Positions 22,977 through 36,216 are shown, counted from the first letter of the stretch. The stretch: 64,000 nucleotides of DNA from Zea mays (GCF_902167145.1 NC_050103.1:30806001-30870000), one strand, 5' to 3'. The notes: generated from the letters alone by a model not told the origin. Numbers and translations: made by a program.

Positions 22977-23530
22977 TGAACCACCTCTGTTTTTATAAAC
23001 AAGTTTCTTAAAAACTAGATGCTTTCAAACAAGCTCTAATTAGTTAAAGGCAAATGAATTCAGATGTACAACATCAGCATTATATATGTAGTAATTAATT
23101 AATTCGATGGGTTCGCCGCATTATTAAGATGGCGTATGATATTTGGTTATTTGTTGGCTGGCATATTATTTGTTTTACCGGCCGGTAGAGAGATGAGTAG
23201 GCTTGCTACTAGCCGCCGGCTGCGACCGCCCAGTCTCATTATATTGTTCGTCCGGTCAATATCTCATGTGCAAGCGGTTTGTTTTGTTGGTGGGAACAGT
23301 CGTAGCTAGCTAGATGGATCCGAGTTATATATTATTACGTACATATTTCTTCTCTATATATGTCTAATTAAATTTAAAATCGTTGCAGCACTATATAAAG
23401 GTCATATTAATTAGAAAATAAGAAGTGTATTTTTTTGGACGAATCAAAGGAGGCAGCTAGCACATTATCATACCCCACGCGCGCGAGGTAGACGAAGGAA
23501 GGAACGAATTTGGACGACGACTATGCATCT

Positions 23531-23588
<58 letters not shown>

Positions 23589-23842
23589 TTGGTCAACGAA
23601 TGAAGCAACTGATGATGATGGCTAGCAGCTAATATAATTTCCTGTGGTTGTGGTGGTCGCACATGCATATATGCTAGTAGCACATGCATGGCATGGCATG
23701 GCGCACACATATATTTCTCTCTAGCTCACACATAACCCTCGATCTCTCTACCTCATCGCTCTCTATATATATACGCATGCATGCATGCAGGGGTTATTAG
23801 CTAGCTGAGTAGTAGCAATTGCATATCATCGATCGATCGATC
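22977..23842 (+). promoter_or_regulatory. Upstream and promoter region of the ABC transporter gene
   Basis: A TATA-rich tract (tatatatata, 23764-23773) lies about 70-80 bases before the ATG and is the best TATA candidate. Two W-box cores in inverted form (GGTCAA) occur at 23254-23259 and 23591-23596; such sites bind WRKY factors and occur in many defence-induced PDR promoters. Simple repeats of gcat, gatc and aat/att type are present. Everything upstream of 22973 is transposon, so the native promoter is confined to about 850 bases. Confidence 0.5.
23531..23589. repeat. (AAT)n/(ATT)n microsatellite
   Basis: About 45 bases of AAT repeats run directly into ATT repeats, so the tract is self-complementary and could fold into a hairpin. 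It lies about 250 bases upstream of the transporter start codon. Confidence 0.9.
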
Positions 23843-26800
23843 ATGCCGGAGTCGCATCCACATCCGCACGCGGCGGCGGGGCTGGCGTCGACGTCTAGCC
23901 GTCGGAGCCTCAGCTTGGGGTCCTCCATCTCGCAGTCGTTCCGGCAGATGGACAGTACGGATGACCCCTTCGCGCGGGCACAGTCGGAGCATGAGCACCG
24001 GGACGACGACGAGGAGAACCTGCGCTGGGCCGCGCTGCAGAAGCTGCCCACCTACGACCGCATGCGCCAGGGTATCCTCCGCCGGGCGCTCGACGACCAA
24101 GAACAGCAGAGCGGAGACGGCGACGTCGAGGTCGTCGACATCCACAAGCTGGCCGCCGGCGACGGGGGCCGTGCGCTCTTGGAGCGCCTCTTCCAGGAGG
24201 ACAGCGACCCATTCCTGCGCCGGCTCAGGGACAGAATCGACATGGTTGGCATCGAGCTCCCCACCGTGGAAGTTCGCTACGAGCAGTTGACGGTGCAGGC
24301 TGACGTGGTTGCTGCCGGCCGCGCCCTCCCCACGCTCTGGAACGCGGCCACCAATTTTCTCCAGGTCTCTGCCATGCATCAGCTAGCTTTCCGTTTTCTT
24401 TTGTTTACTAGTGATACTACTAGCTAATTAACTTACTCGATCGATCATGTGATTGATGCCATTGCAGGGTCTCATTGGACGGTTTGGTTCCTCAAACAAG
24501 AGGAACATCACCATACTTAAGAATGTCAATGGTATCCTCAAGCCATCCAGGTAGTACATGCCATTCATTACTTTTCTTGCATCCAACCCAACTATATACT
24601 GCTCTTAGTCTTACGTACGTCATCCATCCTCAGCGAAAAAAAGTGATTACCATATTTTCTTAATATACATTATTATTGCTTATCCTATTATTTTTTTAGG
24701 ATGACGCTTCTTCTTGGGCCTCCATCCTCAGGGAAGAGCACACTCATGCGAGCACTCGCTGGCAAGCTTGACAAAAATCTCAAGGTTGTTCCACCATTAT
24801 ATTCTGTCAGTTTGGCTTGTGTGTACGATCGACATGCATGCTAAATCCTTCCTTCTGCCGCAAAAAAAAAAAAAAAAAAACCCAGGTCTCTGGCAACATC
24901 ACATATTGTGGCCATCCAATTTCAGAGTTCTATCCAGAGAGGACTAGCGCATATGTTGGTCAGTATGATCTCCATAACGCCGAGATGACTGTAAGAGAGA
25001 CGCTTGATTTCTCCAGGCGGTGCCTAGGCGTTGGTGCCAGATATGAGATGATTGCAGAACTTGCTAGAAGGGAGCGGGATGCAGGCATTAAGCCAGATCC
25101 TGAGATTGATGCTTTCATGAAAGCTACTGCAGTACAAGGACAGGAGACAAATATTATAACGGATTTCACTCTCAAGGTATAATTATTCTGATTTTTACAG
25201 ACATATAGGCTGCAGGGAAAAATGTACTTAATAAAACCTCTCTCTGCAGGTGCTTGGGCTGGACATTTGTGCTGATGTTATTATTGGCGATGAGATGATC
25301 AGAGGAATTTCTGGCGGGCAAAAGAAACGTGTGACAACTGGTATGCATGCATTAGATATATTGCAATCCCGCCTTACGCAGACCCATAATCATGCATCAA
25401 TTTATTTATATCCTGTTTAATTTTGTGTAGGGGAGATGCTAACAGGGACAGCAAGGGCTTTATTTATGGACGAGATATCCACTGGTTTGGATAGCTCAAG
25501 CACATTTCAGATTGTAAAGTTTATGAGGCAATTGGTCCATGTCATGAATGAAACTGTCATGATCTCTCTGCTCCAGCCACCGCCAGAGACCTATAATCTT
25601 TTTGATGACATAATCTTGCTATCAGAAGGATACATAGTGTACCATGGGCCACGCGAGAATATCCTGGAGTTCTTTGAGTCTGCCGGTTTTCGGTGCCCTG
25701 ACAGGAAAGGTGTCGCTGACTTTCTTCAAGAGGTTACTTCCAAGAAAGACCAACAACAGTACTGGTATCTTGATCAGGAGCAGTATCGTTATGTATCTGT
25801 ACCCGACTTTGCCGAACGTTTCAAATCATTCCATGCTTGCCAGCAGATGCACAAGGAGTTGCAAATACCTTTTGACAAGTCCAAAACCCATCCTGCTGCC
25901 TTGACCACCACAAAATATGGGCTTTCCAGCTGGGAATCATTCAAGGTAGTGATGTCAAGAGAGCAGCTATTGATGAAGCGCAACTCTTTCGTCTATATTT
26001 TCAAGGTCACCCAGTTGATCATCCTTGCACTCATGTCCATGACCGTGTTCCTCAGAATAAAGATGCCCCATGGGCAGATTGCTGATGGCAACAAATTCTT
26101 TGGGGCTCTGACTTTTGGTTTAATAACGATCATGTTCAATGGGTTCGCTGAGCTACAAATGACAATAAAGAAGCTTCCAGTCTTCTACAAACATAGGGAT
26201 TTCTTATTCTTCCCCGCTTGGACCTTAGGAGTGGCAAACATACTCTTAAAAGTTCCTATCTCATTCGTGGAATCACTAGTATGGGTTGTTCTCACATACT
26301 ATGTGATGGGCTTTGCACCTGCTGCAGGAAGGTATCCATGCATAATCCTTCCACCAAATGCAAGTTTCATCATTTACATATATATATAGTTGGATTTTGA
26401 CATTACAGTAGTAGCTGCTTCATGTGTCATCTCTCTTTTGGTAATAGGTTCTTTCGTCAGTTTATAGCTTTCTTTGCCACACACCAAATGGCAATGGCTT
26501 TATTCCGGTTTCTTGGAGCTGTTTTGAAAACAATGGTTGTGGCCAATACTTTTGGGATGTTTGTGCTGCTCATTATTTTCATTTTTGGAGGATTTGTCAT
26601 ACGTAGAAGTAAGTATGCGCAATTCTCATTCATTTTTTATTTCTCTAGGCACAAGAAATCTATAAAAATCCTATCATTTGTATGGATGGAAAAATAACCT
26701 TTTAACCTCTGATTACGATGTTAACAGATGACATCAAACCATGGTGGATCTGGGGTTACTGGGCATCACCTATGATGTATAGCCAAAATGCACTATCTGT

Positions 26801-29800
26801 CAACGAATTCCTTGCTAGTAGGTGGGCTAGTGTAAGTTTTTTCTATCACTCCACACCTGCTCATTTTTTTCTTGAGGCTCATATAACCAGGACTCACTTT
26901 TTATTAATATAATATCGTGGGGCCGGGCGGTCGTTCCAGTGCCGACCAAGTTTTTTTATATAACCAGGATTTAATATACTAATCTTGGAAAGGTGTTTTT
27001 TTAGTTTTGGATTAATGATAGTCTTTTTTTTTACTACAGCCAAATAATGACACGATTATTGACGCGCCAACAGTAGGCAAAGCAATTCTTATATCCAAAG
27101 GCTTGTTTACTGGAGAATGGGGATTTTGGCTTTCCATTGGAGCCCTTGTAGGATTCATTATTTTGTTCAACATGCTCTACCTTTGGGCCCTTACATATTT
27201 AAGTCGTAAGCACTATTCTTCTTTTCTTCATATATTTGTTGTGGACACTTTTTGGTAAACGATCGAGACTTATTTTTATATGTTTTGTTCTTTTCAGCTA
27301 GTAGTGGCTCCAATGCCCTAGTTTCAGAAGGTGAAGATGATGTAATGGTATTGAAAGGAAGAAGCAAAGATGAAATGTCCCAAGTTGTATACAGTGATCC
27401 AGGTGCAAACACACATGCATGTTTCAATTTCTCCGCTTGCATGAAGATTTTTTTTTTCTTAATGCAATATAATACCAATCTTTTGTCTTGTATATTGGTT
27501 GGACTTTTCATCTTTTAATTTACGAGGTAACGATGCCTTCTATTAAATTTCTGGTGCATGGATTAATGTATTGTGCATATCTTTGTATCCTATACTATTG
27601 TTGCAGGCACTAATGGAGCGACAAACACAGTAGCTCAGTCGTCACGAGTCACTTTGCCTTTCCAGCCTCTTGCACTTTGCTTCAACCATGTAAACTATTA
27701 CGTCGACATGCCTGCAGTAAGTAAATATATACATAAAAACTTAAAGGCGGACATGAATTAGAAAACAATAATCTCTGTCGTCTAAAACCATAACATATAG
27801 AATCTGATATTGAGGTCATGTTTTCAGGAAATGAAGGAACAAGGATTCACAGAAAGCCGTTTACAACTGCTCTCTGATATCAGTGGCACTTTTAGGCCAG
27901 GGGTTCTAACAGCACTAGTTGGTTTTAGTGGAGCTGGAAAGACCACTTTAATGGATGTCCTGGCAGGAAGGAAAACTAGTGGAGCTATTGAAGGAGATAT
28001 TACCCTGTCGGGATACCCCAAAAAACAAGAAACTTTTGCCCGGATCAGTGGTTATTGTGAACAAACTGATATCCATTCTCCAAATGTTACTGTATTTGAA
28101 TCCATCACCTACTCTGCCTGGCTGCGTCTTTCCTCAGATATTGATGATGGTACAAAAAAGGTACTACCCTGAAATTCCAAGCAGCAAGCAAGCAACAATT
28201 TTGTTTTGTTTCTAATATGACCAAGTTGCTTCAACTTAAACCACTTATTTTTAGATGTTTGTGGAGGAAGTGATGACCCTTGTAGAGCTTGATGTGTTGC
28301 GCGACGCTCTTGTGGGTCTCCCTGGAGTTAATGGGTTATCAACTGAGCAAAGAAAAAGGCTGACAATTGCCGTGGAGCTGGTAGCAAACCCTTCAATCAT
28401 CTTCATGGATGAGCCAACTTCTGGTCTTGATGCTCGAGCTGCTGCCATTGTCATGCGTACAGTAAGAAATACGGTTAACACTGGCCGTACTGTGGTCTGC
28501 ACAATCCATCAGCCCAGCATCGACATATTTGAGTCTTTTGATGAGGTCTCCTATCCCCCTAGCTCCCTCACAACAGCTGATTATTATTTTTTTTCCAATA
28601 TCCTCACAACAGTTGGTTTGTTAATTTTCCAGCTTCTGCTTTTGAAACGTGGAGGTCAGGTTATTTATGCTGGTGAACTTGGTCGCCACTCTCACAAACT
28701 AGTTGAATATTTTGAGGTCCGATCTCTTTTTCTTATGTGTGTTCATCGAGTTTGGGATATATGTATTGAGACTTTTATTGATCTCATTTTCCTGCAGTCG
28801 ATTTCTGGTGTTCCAAAGATCACAGAAGGATATAATCCTGCAACATGGGTGCTGGAAGTCAGCTCTCCTCTATCGGAGGCTCGATTGAACATGAATTTTG
28901 CTGAAATTTATGCGAACTCTGTGCTTTATAGGTAACCAGAGCCGCCTGCCTAAATTTTTCAACAAGACGTACCATTCTTTATCACGTACTGATTTGTTAT
29001 ATCAATTCAATCTTTATTTTTCAAAAACTGTGAAATATATAATGCAGGTTAATTTATATTGTTAACAAATATTCTCTCCCTTTCTTCACAACTATAATAT
29101 GATCAGGAAAAATCAAGAGCTTATCAAGGAGTTGAGTATCCCCCCACCAGACTACCAGGACCTGTCATTTCCTACAAAATATTCGCAGAATTTCTACGGT
29201 CAATGCGTCGCAAACTTTTGGAAGCAATGCCGTTCCTATTGGAAGAATCCGCCCTACAATGCTATGCGCTATCTGATGACATCTCTCTTTGGCCTTGTAT
29301 TTGGTACAGTATTTTGGCAAAAAGGAAAGAACATGTACGTACGCATGGGCCTCCAGCTATCTATTTAGCTTAATTTGGTGTTAATACTTTTTGCTTTGGT
29401 GTGGCAATAATTCTTTTTATTTATGATATATATACAGAGATTCACAACAAGATTTATATAATCTACTTGGAGCCACTTATGCTGCTATCTTCTTTCTTGG
29501 GGCTTCAAATTGCATCACTGTTCAGCCTGTTGTATCGATTGAGCGAGCAGTTTTCTATCGTGAAAAGGCAGCGGGGATGTACTCTCCATTATCCTATGCA
29601 TTTGCTCAGGTAATAAACCAGCAGCAGCTGCTTAATTTATTTAACCTCTTTTGGCTAGCTAGCTAGCTCCTTAATTGGCAATATATATATTATTTGGTTT
29701 TTTCAGACATGTGTGGAGGTCATCTACACCACCTTACAAGGGATACTGTACACTGTCATCATATATGGGATGATCGGATATGACTGGAAATCAGATAAAT

Positions 29801-30231
29801 TCTTCTATTTCCTGTTTTTCATCACTGCAAGCTTCAACTACTTCACATTGTTCGGCATGATGTTGGTAGCATGCACTCCCTCTGCATTGCTTGCCAACAT
29901 TCTCATCACCTTTGCTCTACCCTTTTGGAACCTCTTTGCTGGGTTCCTCATCGTTAGACCGGCAATACCAATTTGGTGGAGGTGGTACTACTGGGCGAAC
30001 CCTGTGTCGTGGACCATCTACGGTGTTGTTGCGTCTCAGTTTGGCGAGAACCAAGGTGAGCTTTCAGTTCCCGGCGGGAAGCCCATGCTGGTGAATCAAT
30101 TCTTGAAGGATAATCTCGGCATCCAGCATGACTTACTCGGCTATGTTGTGCTCGTCCATTTCGCCTACGTCATTGTCTTCTTCTTCGTATTCGGCTATTC
30201 CATCAAGTTCTTCAACTTCCAGAAACGTTAA
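23843..30231 (+). CDS. Full-size ABCG (PDR-type) ABC transporter, 18 exons, intact
   Basis: Exons 23843-24364, 24468-24550, 24700-24784, 24886-25176, 25250-25340, 25431-26331, 26448-26608, 26728-26831, 27040-27205, 27298-27402, 27607-27716, 27828-28160, 28255-28545, 28633-28716, 28798-28931, 29107-29334, 29438-29609 and 29707-30231. All joins follow GT-AG and keep one frame of 1461 residues, normal for a plant pleiotropic drug resistance transporter. The order is reverse (NBD-TMD)2: N-terminal [14 protein letters not shown]; Walker [10 protein letters not shown] (~208-216), signature ISGGQ (~347-351), Walker B LFMDE (~368-372); first membrane domain ~520-790; second Walker [10 protein letters not shown] (~905-913), signature LSTEQ (~1012-1016), Walker B IIFMDE (~1032-1037); second membrane domain to the end. 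It should sit in the plasma membrane and export a small molecule using ATP; the substrate cannot be read from sequence. The start at 23843 is the first in-frame ATG. Confidence 0.96.
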
Positions 30232-30415
30232 TTAGCTAGCTAGTTAGCTCACGGATCATTTGTAATCTAGTCAAAGCAAGTGCTTTTTATTTGTTCCTCT
30301 TGTTTCATTTTTTCAATGCCACTACGTACGTTACGTGCAAAATTACTACATGACAAATACAAAAGTGATATGACAAATATAAATTACAATATGGTCCGCT
30401 TTAACTTTCTCAGAC
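30232..30415 (+). other. 3' flank of the ABC transporter gene
   Basis: About 180 bases separate the transporter stop from the first recognisable transposase codon of the old TNP2 pseudogene. This short stretch must hold the 3' untranslated region and polyadenylation site. No single clear poly(A) signal stands out. Confidence 0.5.
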
Positions 30416-30551
30416 ATGGCTAAAGATCGTGAATGGATGTAAAATGGTTGGAGTAGGAATCGATGTCATTATGATGAGTGGGTAGCCAAGACTAAAGATT
30501 TTGTAGACTGTGCTTTCTCTTTGTCATTAACCGTTAGTGTTAGATGTCATT
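30416..30551 (+). pseudogene. 5' fragment of an old TNP2-like transposase gene, split by CACTA-B
   Basis: The frame from the ATG at 30416 gives MAKDREWM, a stop at codon 9, then NGWSRNRCHYDEWVAKTKDF, which is the transposase-associated N-terminal domain found at the start of TNP2-type proteins. It is cut at 30551 by CACTA-B. The rest of the gene resumes at 40384 after the target duplication ATT. Confidence 0.7.
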
Positions 30552-30939
30552 CACTACCGGAATCCGAGGCTTTGCCGAGTGTCGGCCTCTTTGCCGAGTG
30601 CCTTTTGACGGGCACTCGGCAAAGAAGGCTTTGCCGAGAGCCGCACTCGGTAAAGTTAGGCTCTCGGCAACGAGCATCTTTGCCGAGTGCTGGACACTCG
30701 GCACAGGACCCCACTCGGTAAAGACACGTTTGCCGAGTGTCAAACACTCGGCAAAGGGGGCGCTCGGCAAAGGGCCGTCAGCGGCCGTCCCAAAGCTGAC
30801 GGCCGCCAGTCTTTGCCGAGAGCCAAGGGTTGGCACTCGGCAAAGAGACTTCTTTGCCGAGTGCCAAATAGTGGGCACTCGGCAAAGGACTCTTTGCCGA
30901 GTGTCTTCTCTAGACACTCGGCAAAGTATATTTTTTTTT

Positions 30940-31840
30940 GATTTTGTCTCCCAAACTTTTTGTGGTATGTTCCTACACTATGTAGACCTACATATATCAT
31001 TTGTGGACAATTATAACAGAGTTTTCAATCATTAGTAGATTTAGTTCGTTTATTTGAATTTCTTTGGAAAATTCAGATTTGAACTGCAGGTCACTCGAAA
31101 CTTGGAAAATCGTGCATGAAAAAATGATATTCATGTTACTTAGCATAAGTAACGACCGATTCCAGAAGCGGACCGGAAACTTCGAGCAACATGCTTACTA
31201 AACATGGCCGTGAACTTGCCATCCACATGTTTAAAAATTGTATAAAACACAAACAAAGTCAGGAAATCATGAAACTTGTCCACGTGTCATGATATCATAT
31301 GTACAGGCTATGATAAAAAATTGAAAATGTTTTGAAAAAACTATGACGCGCTATGTTTACAAACCTAAGAGATCCACATTGAAACTCTATGATTTCATGT
31401 GTAGTTCTCTTATGTTTCTACACATAGTGTCTCACAACTTTCTCCAAACATTCTAAAATTTTTATCACAGCCTGTACATATGATATCATGACACGTGGAC
31501 AAGTTTCATGATTTTCTGACTTTGTTTGTGTTTTATACAATTTTTAAACATGTGGATGGCAAGTTCATGGCCATGTTTAGTGAGCATGTTGCTCGAAGTT
31601 TCCGGTCCGCTTCTGGAATCGGTCGTAACTTATGCTAATTAACATGAATATCATTTTTGCATGCACGGTTTTCTAAGTTTCGAGTGACCTGCAGTTCAAA
31701 TCTCAATTTTCTGAAGAAATTCAAATAAACGAACTAAATCTACTAACGATTTAAAACTCTGTTATAATTGTCCACAAATGAAAAATGTAGGTCTACATAG
31801 TGTAGGAACATACCATAAAAAGTTTTGGGGCAAAAACAAA
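30940..31840. repeat. Near-continuous ~900-bp palindrome in CACTA-B
   Basis: Two arms of about 450 bp meet at about 31390 with almost no loop. The left arm near 30950 (tgtggtatgttcctacacta) is mirrored near 31790-31815, and the segment with ccacgtgtcatgatatcata near 31280 is mirrored near 31478-31500. The arms differ at scattered bases and small indels, so the inverted repeat is old but still strongly foldable. TTTGCCGAGTG repeats flank both sides. Confidence 0.9.
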
Positions 31841-31849
31841 AAAATACAA

Positions 31850-32702
31850 ATGTACTTTGCCGAGTGTTAGCTGGTTGACACTCGGTAAAGGAGGCTTTGC
31901 CGAGTGCCCCTGGGTGACACTCGACAAAGAAGTGTAAGTTAGACTTTGCCGAGTGTCACCTCGTCGACACTTGGCAAAGGAGCCTTTGTCGAGTGTCCCC
32001 GGTCTGGCACTCGGCAAAGCTTATTTTAAAAATAAAAAAATCTTTGCCGAGTGCCAGATCACGGGCACTCGGCAAAGCGCGTTTACATAGCTGGTATTTC
32101 CTTCTTTCTCTCTCACTCTCTCACTCTCTCACAGCCGCGCCGCCGCCGTAGATCGCCGCTGCGACCCCGCCGCCCCGCCGCGACCCCGCCATGACACCGT
32201 CGCGCCGCCGCGACACCGCCGCGCCCGCGCCCGCCCACGCCCTCGCCGCGAGGCCGTAGCCACCGCAGCCGCGACCACGCTGTACGCCGTACGCCGTACG
32301 CCATGCCCCCGCTGCGTCCCCGCCGTGCTTGCCCTCGCCGTGCCCCCGCTGCGTCCCCGCCGTGCGTGCCCTCGTCGTGCCCTCGCCGTGCCCTTGCCGT
32401 GCCCCCGCCGCCTCGCCCCGCGACCCGCCGACTTGTCCGCGACCCGTCGATTCGTCCGCGACCCGTCGTCCCACCCGTTGGGTATGATTAGGTTTAATAT
32501 TGTGTTGATTAGATTAATATTTAGTTTTCTTGTGTTAAATTTATGTACGTGTATGATTAGGTTAATATTGAGTATTGATGATTGTCGGCCATCGTGCCGT
32601 TGAATTATGTGTGGATGTCAGCCATCGTGCTGATAATTTTATTTGCAGGATTTGGAAACCTCCCCGTGCAGGGGAGGTGCTGCCGAAATTTCCTGTTAGA
32701 GG
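31850..32702 (+). other. Subterminal repeats and GC-rich leader upstream of the CACTA-B transposase
   Basis: CACTCGGCAAA/TTTGCCGAGTG motifs continue to about 32085, followed by a tc-rich tract (32100-32130) and a very GC-rich, CCG-repeat-like stretch (32130-32480). The latter resembles an untranslated first exon. No long frame is convincing. Confidence 0.45.
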
Positions 32703-35700
32703 ATGGAGGACAGTGAGTGGATGTACATGGGCCGTAAAGAAAGGAACGATGTCACCACTGAATGGATTAGAAAGACCGATGATTTCGTGGAACGGGCATA
32801 TGGCGAAGCTGCTAAAGGAGCGAGTCTAGTCCCATGCCCGTGCAGCAAATGTGCCAACTGGAAAAGAAAACCAAAGAAGTCCATGGTAGAACATATTTGG
32901 AAGAATGGATTTACGCCGAGCTATACTCGGTGGATATTTCATGGTGAAGCGCATCGTACGAGAGAGGAGGTGCTGAGACAACGTGTCGAGGATTATGACG
33001 CGGATGCGGGGATAGCAGATATGTTGAACGACTATGAAGAGGCACAGTACATGGGAGGATGTATGGATGACGAGCCAGAGCCGACTGCAAAGGCGTTCTA
33101 CGACATGTTCGACGCGGCACAGAAGCCCCTTCACGGCCAGACAAAGGTTTCTCAACTGGATGCCATTGGGCGTGTAATGGCGTTCAAGTCGCAGTACAGC
33201 ATGAGTAGAGACGCATTCGATGGCTTGTTGACGGTTATTGGGAGCCTGCTTCCGGATGATCACTTTCTGCCAAAGAGCATGTACGAGGCACAGAAACTCC
33301 TTCGTGCACTCAAGATGATGTATGAGCAGATTCATGCTTGTCCGAAGGGATGCGTGCTATTTAGGAAAGAATATGCGGAGGCAAAGTACTGTCCCAAGTG
33401 TAATTCATCTAGGTTCATGGAGGTAGACTCTGGTGATGGACAGAAGAGGCAGCTCGACATCCCCTTGACAATCCTACGGCACCTTCCGTTCATACCGAGG
33501 ATCCAGCGTCTGTACATAACAGAGGAATCCACGAAACAGATGACATGGCATAAAAATGGAAAACGATACAATCCTGACAAGATGGTGCACGCATCCGATG
33601 GTGAAGCATGGAAACACTTTGATGACATTCACCGTGAGAAAGCCGAAGAGGCTCGTAATGTATGTGTTGCGTTGGCCACAGATGGGTTCAATCCCTATGG
33701 AATGGGCGCTGCCCCGTACACATGTTGGCACTTGTTTGTTATCCCAATCAATCTCCCGTCTGGTGTGTGCTTTCAAAGGCAGAATATATTCGTGTCGTTG
33801 ATAATTCCCGGACACCCGGGGAACAAAATGGGCGTGTACATGGAGCGTTTGATCGATGAATTGGTACGTGCCTGGGAGGAAGGGGTATGGACATATGACC
33901 GAGCTACGAAGACAAACTTCAGAATGCATGTTTGGTACTAGTACTCCATGCATGACTTACCGGCGTATGGGCTATTCTGTGCCTGGTGTGTTCATGGTAA
34001 GTTCCCATGCCCAGTTTGCAAGGAAGCTCTCAGGTTCATTTGGTTGAAAAAGGGTGTCAAATATTCGTCCTTCGATAAACATCGACAATTTCTTCCTGCT
34101 GACCATCCATTCCGCCTAGACATCAAGAACTTTACGAAAGGTGTTGTAGTGACAGACCGCCCACATGCAACGATGACTGGTGCCAAAATTCGTCAATAGA
34201 TAGATGGGCTCGTGGCCAATACAGAAGGTGGTTTTGTTGGATATGGTGAGCAGCATATGTGGACACATAAGTTTGGCTTGACTCGGCTCCCCTATTATGA
34301 CGACCTACTCCTTCCACACAACATTGACATGATGCACACTGAAAAGAATGTTGTCGAGGCACTGTGGGCAACAATTATGGACATTCCTGATAAGTCAAAG
34401 GATAATGTGAAGGCAAGAGTGGATCTGGCAGCGTTATGTGATAGACCAAAACTAGAGATGAAGCCGCCAAGTGGCGGAAAGACGTGGAGAAGGCCTAAGG
34501 CCGATTTCGACCTAAGCAGGGCCCAGAGGAAGGAAGTACTTCAGTGGATCAAGATGTTGATGTTCCTTGATGGGTATGCAGCTAACCTGAGTAGGGGGTG
34601 AACTTATCTACTATGCGAGTCTTAGGGATGAAGAGTCATGACTTCCACATAAGGATTGAACGGATTCTTCCTGCGATGGTTCGAGGCTATGTCCCTGAGC
34701 ATGTCTGGCTAGCGCTTTCTGAGTTGAGCTATTTCTTCCGTCAGCTTTGTGCAAAAGAGTTATCTCAGACCGTGGTTGCAGACTTGGAAAGATTGGCACC
34801 CGTGTTACTATGTAAGCTTGAGAAGATATTTCCACCCGGCTTCTTCAATCCAATACAGCATTTGATTCTTCATCTCCCCTATGAGGCATGAATGGGGTGA
34901 CCCATGCAGGGACGTTGGTGCTATCCAATCGAGAGATGTCTAAAGACTATTCGAAAGAAATGTAGAAATAAATGCAAAATCGAGGCTTCCATTGCAGAGG
35001 CATACATTCTAGAGGAGGTCTCAAACTTCACAACAACTTATTATGGTGACAAACTGCCGAGCGTGCATAATCCACCCCCTCGTTACAATGATGGCGACAA
35101 TGAATCGAACCTTAGCATATTTCGAGGCCAACTCGGAAGCGCAAGTGGCTCGACCACCAAGACCCTGACAAATGAAGAGTGGAGGCATATCATGCTATAC
35201 GTATTGACCAACCTTGAAGAGGTGACGCCATACATGGAACAATTTCTTCATGAATTCTGGCGTCGATCAAGGGACCCCACTCCACAGGAATATGACGCTC
35301 TTCTTAGAAAGGGTGCGAGAAATGGGTTGCCCGATTTCATTTCCTGGTTCAAACGTAAGGTACGTGCTTAGTTTGTAAAAGAGATACGTCTTTGAACTCA
35401 ATTTAGCGTCTTTTAACTTCCGAATACTTGTAGGGCCAAAGAGATCCGTCTATGAGTGCCGAGTTGAGACAAGTAGCCAACGGCTTTGCTTATAGAGTCA
35501 AGAAATATTCTGGGTATGACGTCAATGGATACCGTTTTTGCACAACAAACTACGACAAAAGTCGGCCCAATCGGAAAACAACGTGTTCTGGAGTCTTTAC
35601 GCCCGGCCTTGACAATGTCGATTATTTTGGACGAATCGAAGAAATATATGAGCTCAATTTTTATGGTTCCAAACCTCTTACTCCAGTGATATTCAAATGT

Positions 35701-36216
35701 CATTGGTTTGACCCTCAAGTGACGAGACGGACACATTCTAATCTTGGGATAGTCGAAATTCGACAAGATTCCACCTTAGCTGGAGACGATGTCTATATCG
35801 TGGCCCAACAGGCCACACAAGTGTATTACCTCCCATATGCGTGTCAAACGAAAGAACATCTTAAGGGTTGGGATGTTGTGTATAAGGTATCGCCGCACGG
35901 GAGGTTACCTGTTCCTAATGATGAAGATTACAACTTAGACCCGGACACATATGATGGAGAGTTCTTCCAAGAAGATGGGCTAGAAGGGCGATTTGAGATA
36001 GACTTAACCGAAGCTATCGGAATGGACGTAGATATTGAAATGGTTGTTGATGAGGAGGATGATGAGGTGCAAAATGATAATGACTTAGTAATCCTTGAAG
36101 GCAATGACATTAATGACGAACTTGCGTCTTCCGATGGTGTTGAGATTGAAATGGTTGATAGTGATGATGAGAGTTATGATCCGGCTAACCCCGACACATA
36201 TGAAGATTATTTTTAA
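32703..36216 (+). pseudogene. TNP2-like transposase of CACTA-B, broken by stops and a frameshift
   Basis: From the ATG at 32703 the frame encodes the transposase-associated domain (VPCPCSKCANWKRK), then the TNP2 region (ILRHLPFIPRIQRLY, ALATDGFNPYGMGAAPYTCW, LIIPGHPGNKMGVYMERLID). In-frame stops follow at 33939-33941 and 34197-34199, both of the CAG-to-TAG type. The gene continues with LPHNIDMMHTEKN, a lost base in a G run near 34595, DUF4218-like sequence to 35370 with further stops near 34889 and 34898, a GT-AG intron (~35359-35432), and a DUF4216 exon (35452-36216) with VIFKCHWFDP and VAQQATQVYYLPYAC and a long acidic tail. It is a decayed copy of a protein that would catalyse CACTA transposition. 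Confidence 0.9.

Noticed and set aside
23797..24379. Long open frames on the minus strand and in other frames across exon 1 of the ABC transporter
   Set aside because: Exon 1 is GC-rich and its plus-strand frame matches the PDR N-terminus; the others are shadows.
30540..31035. Several overlapping frames rich in CRVP, SAKS and TRQR-type peptides at 30540-31035 and again at 39747-40420
   Set aside because: They are translations of CACTA subterminal repeats (TTTGCCGAGTG and complement), not proteins.
32113..32474. Arg/Gly-rich frames on both strands upstream of the CACTA-B transposase
   Set aside because: The tract is a CCG-rich low-complexity leader; the frames lack start context and homology.
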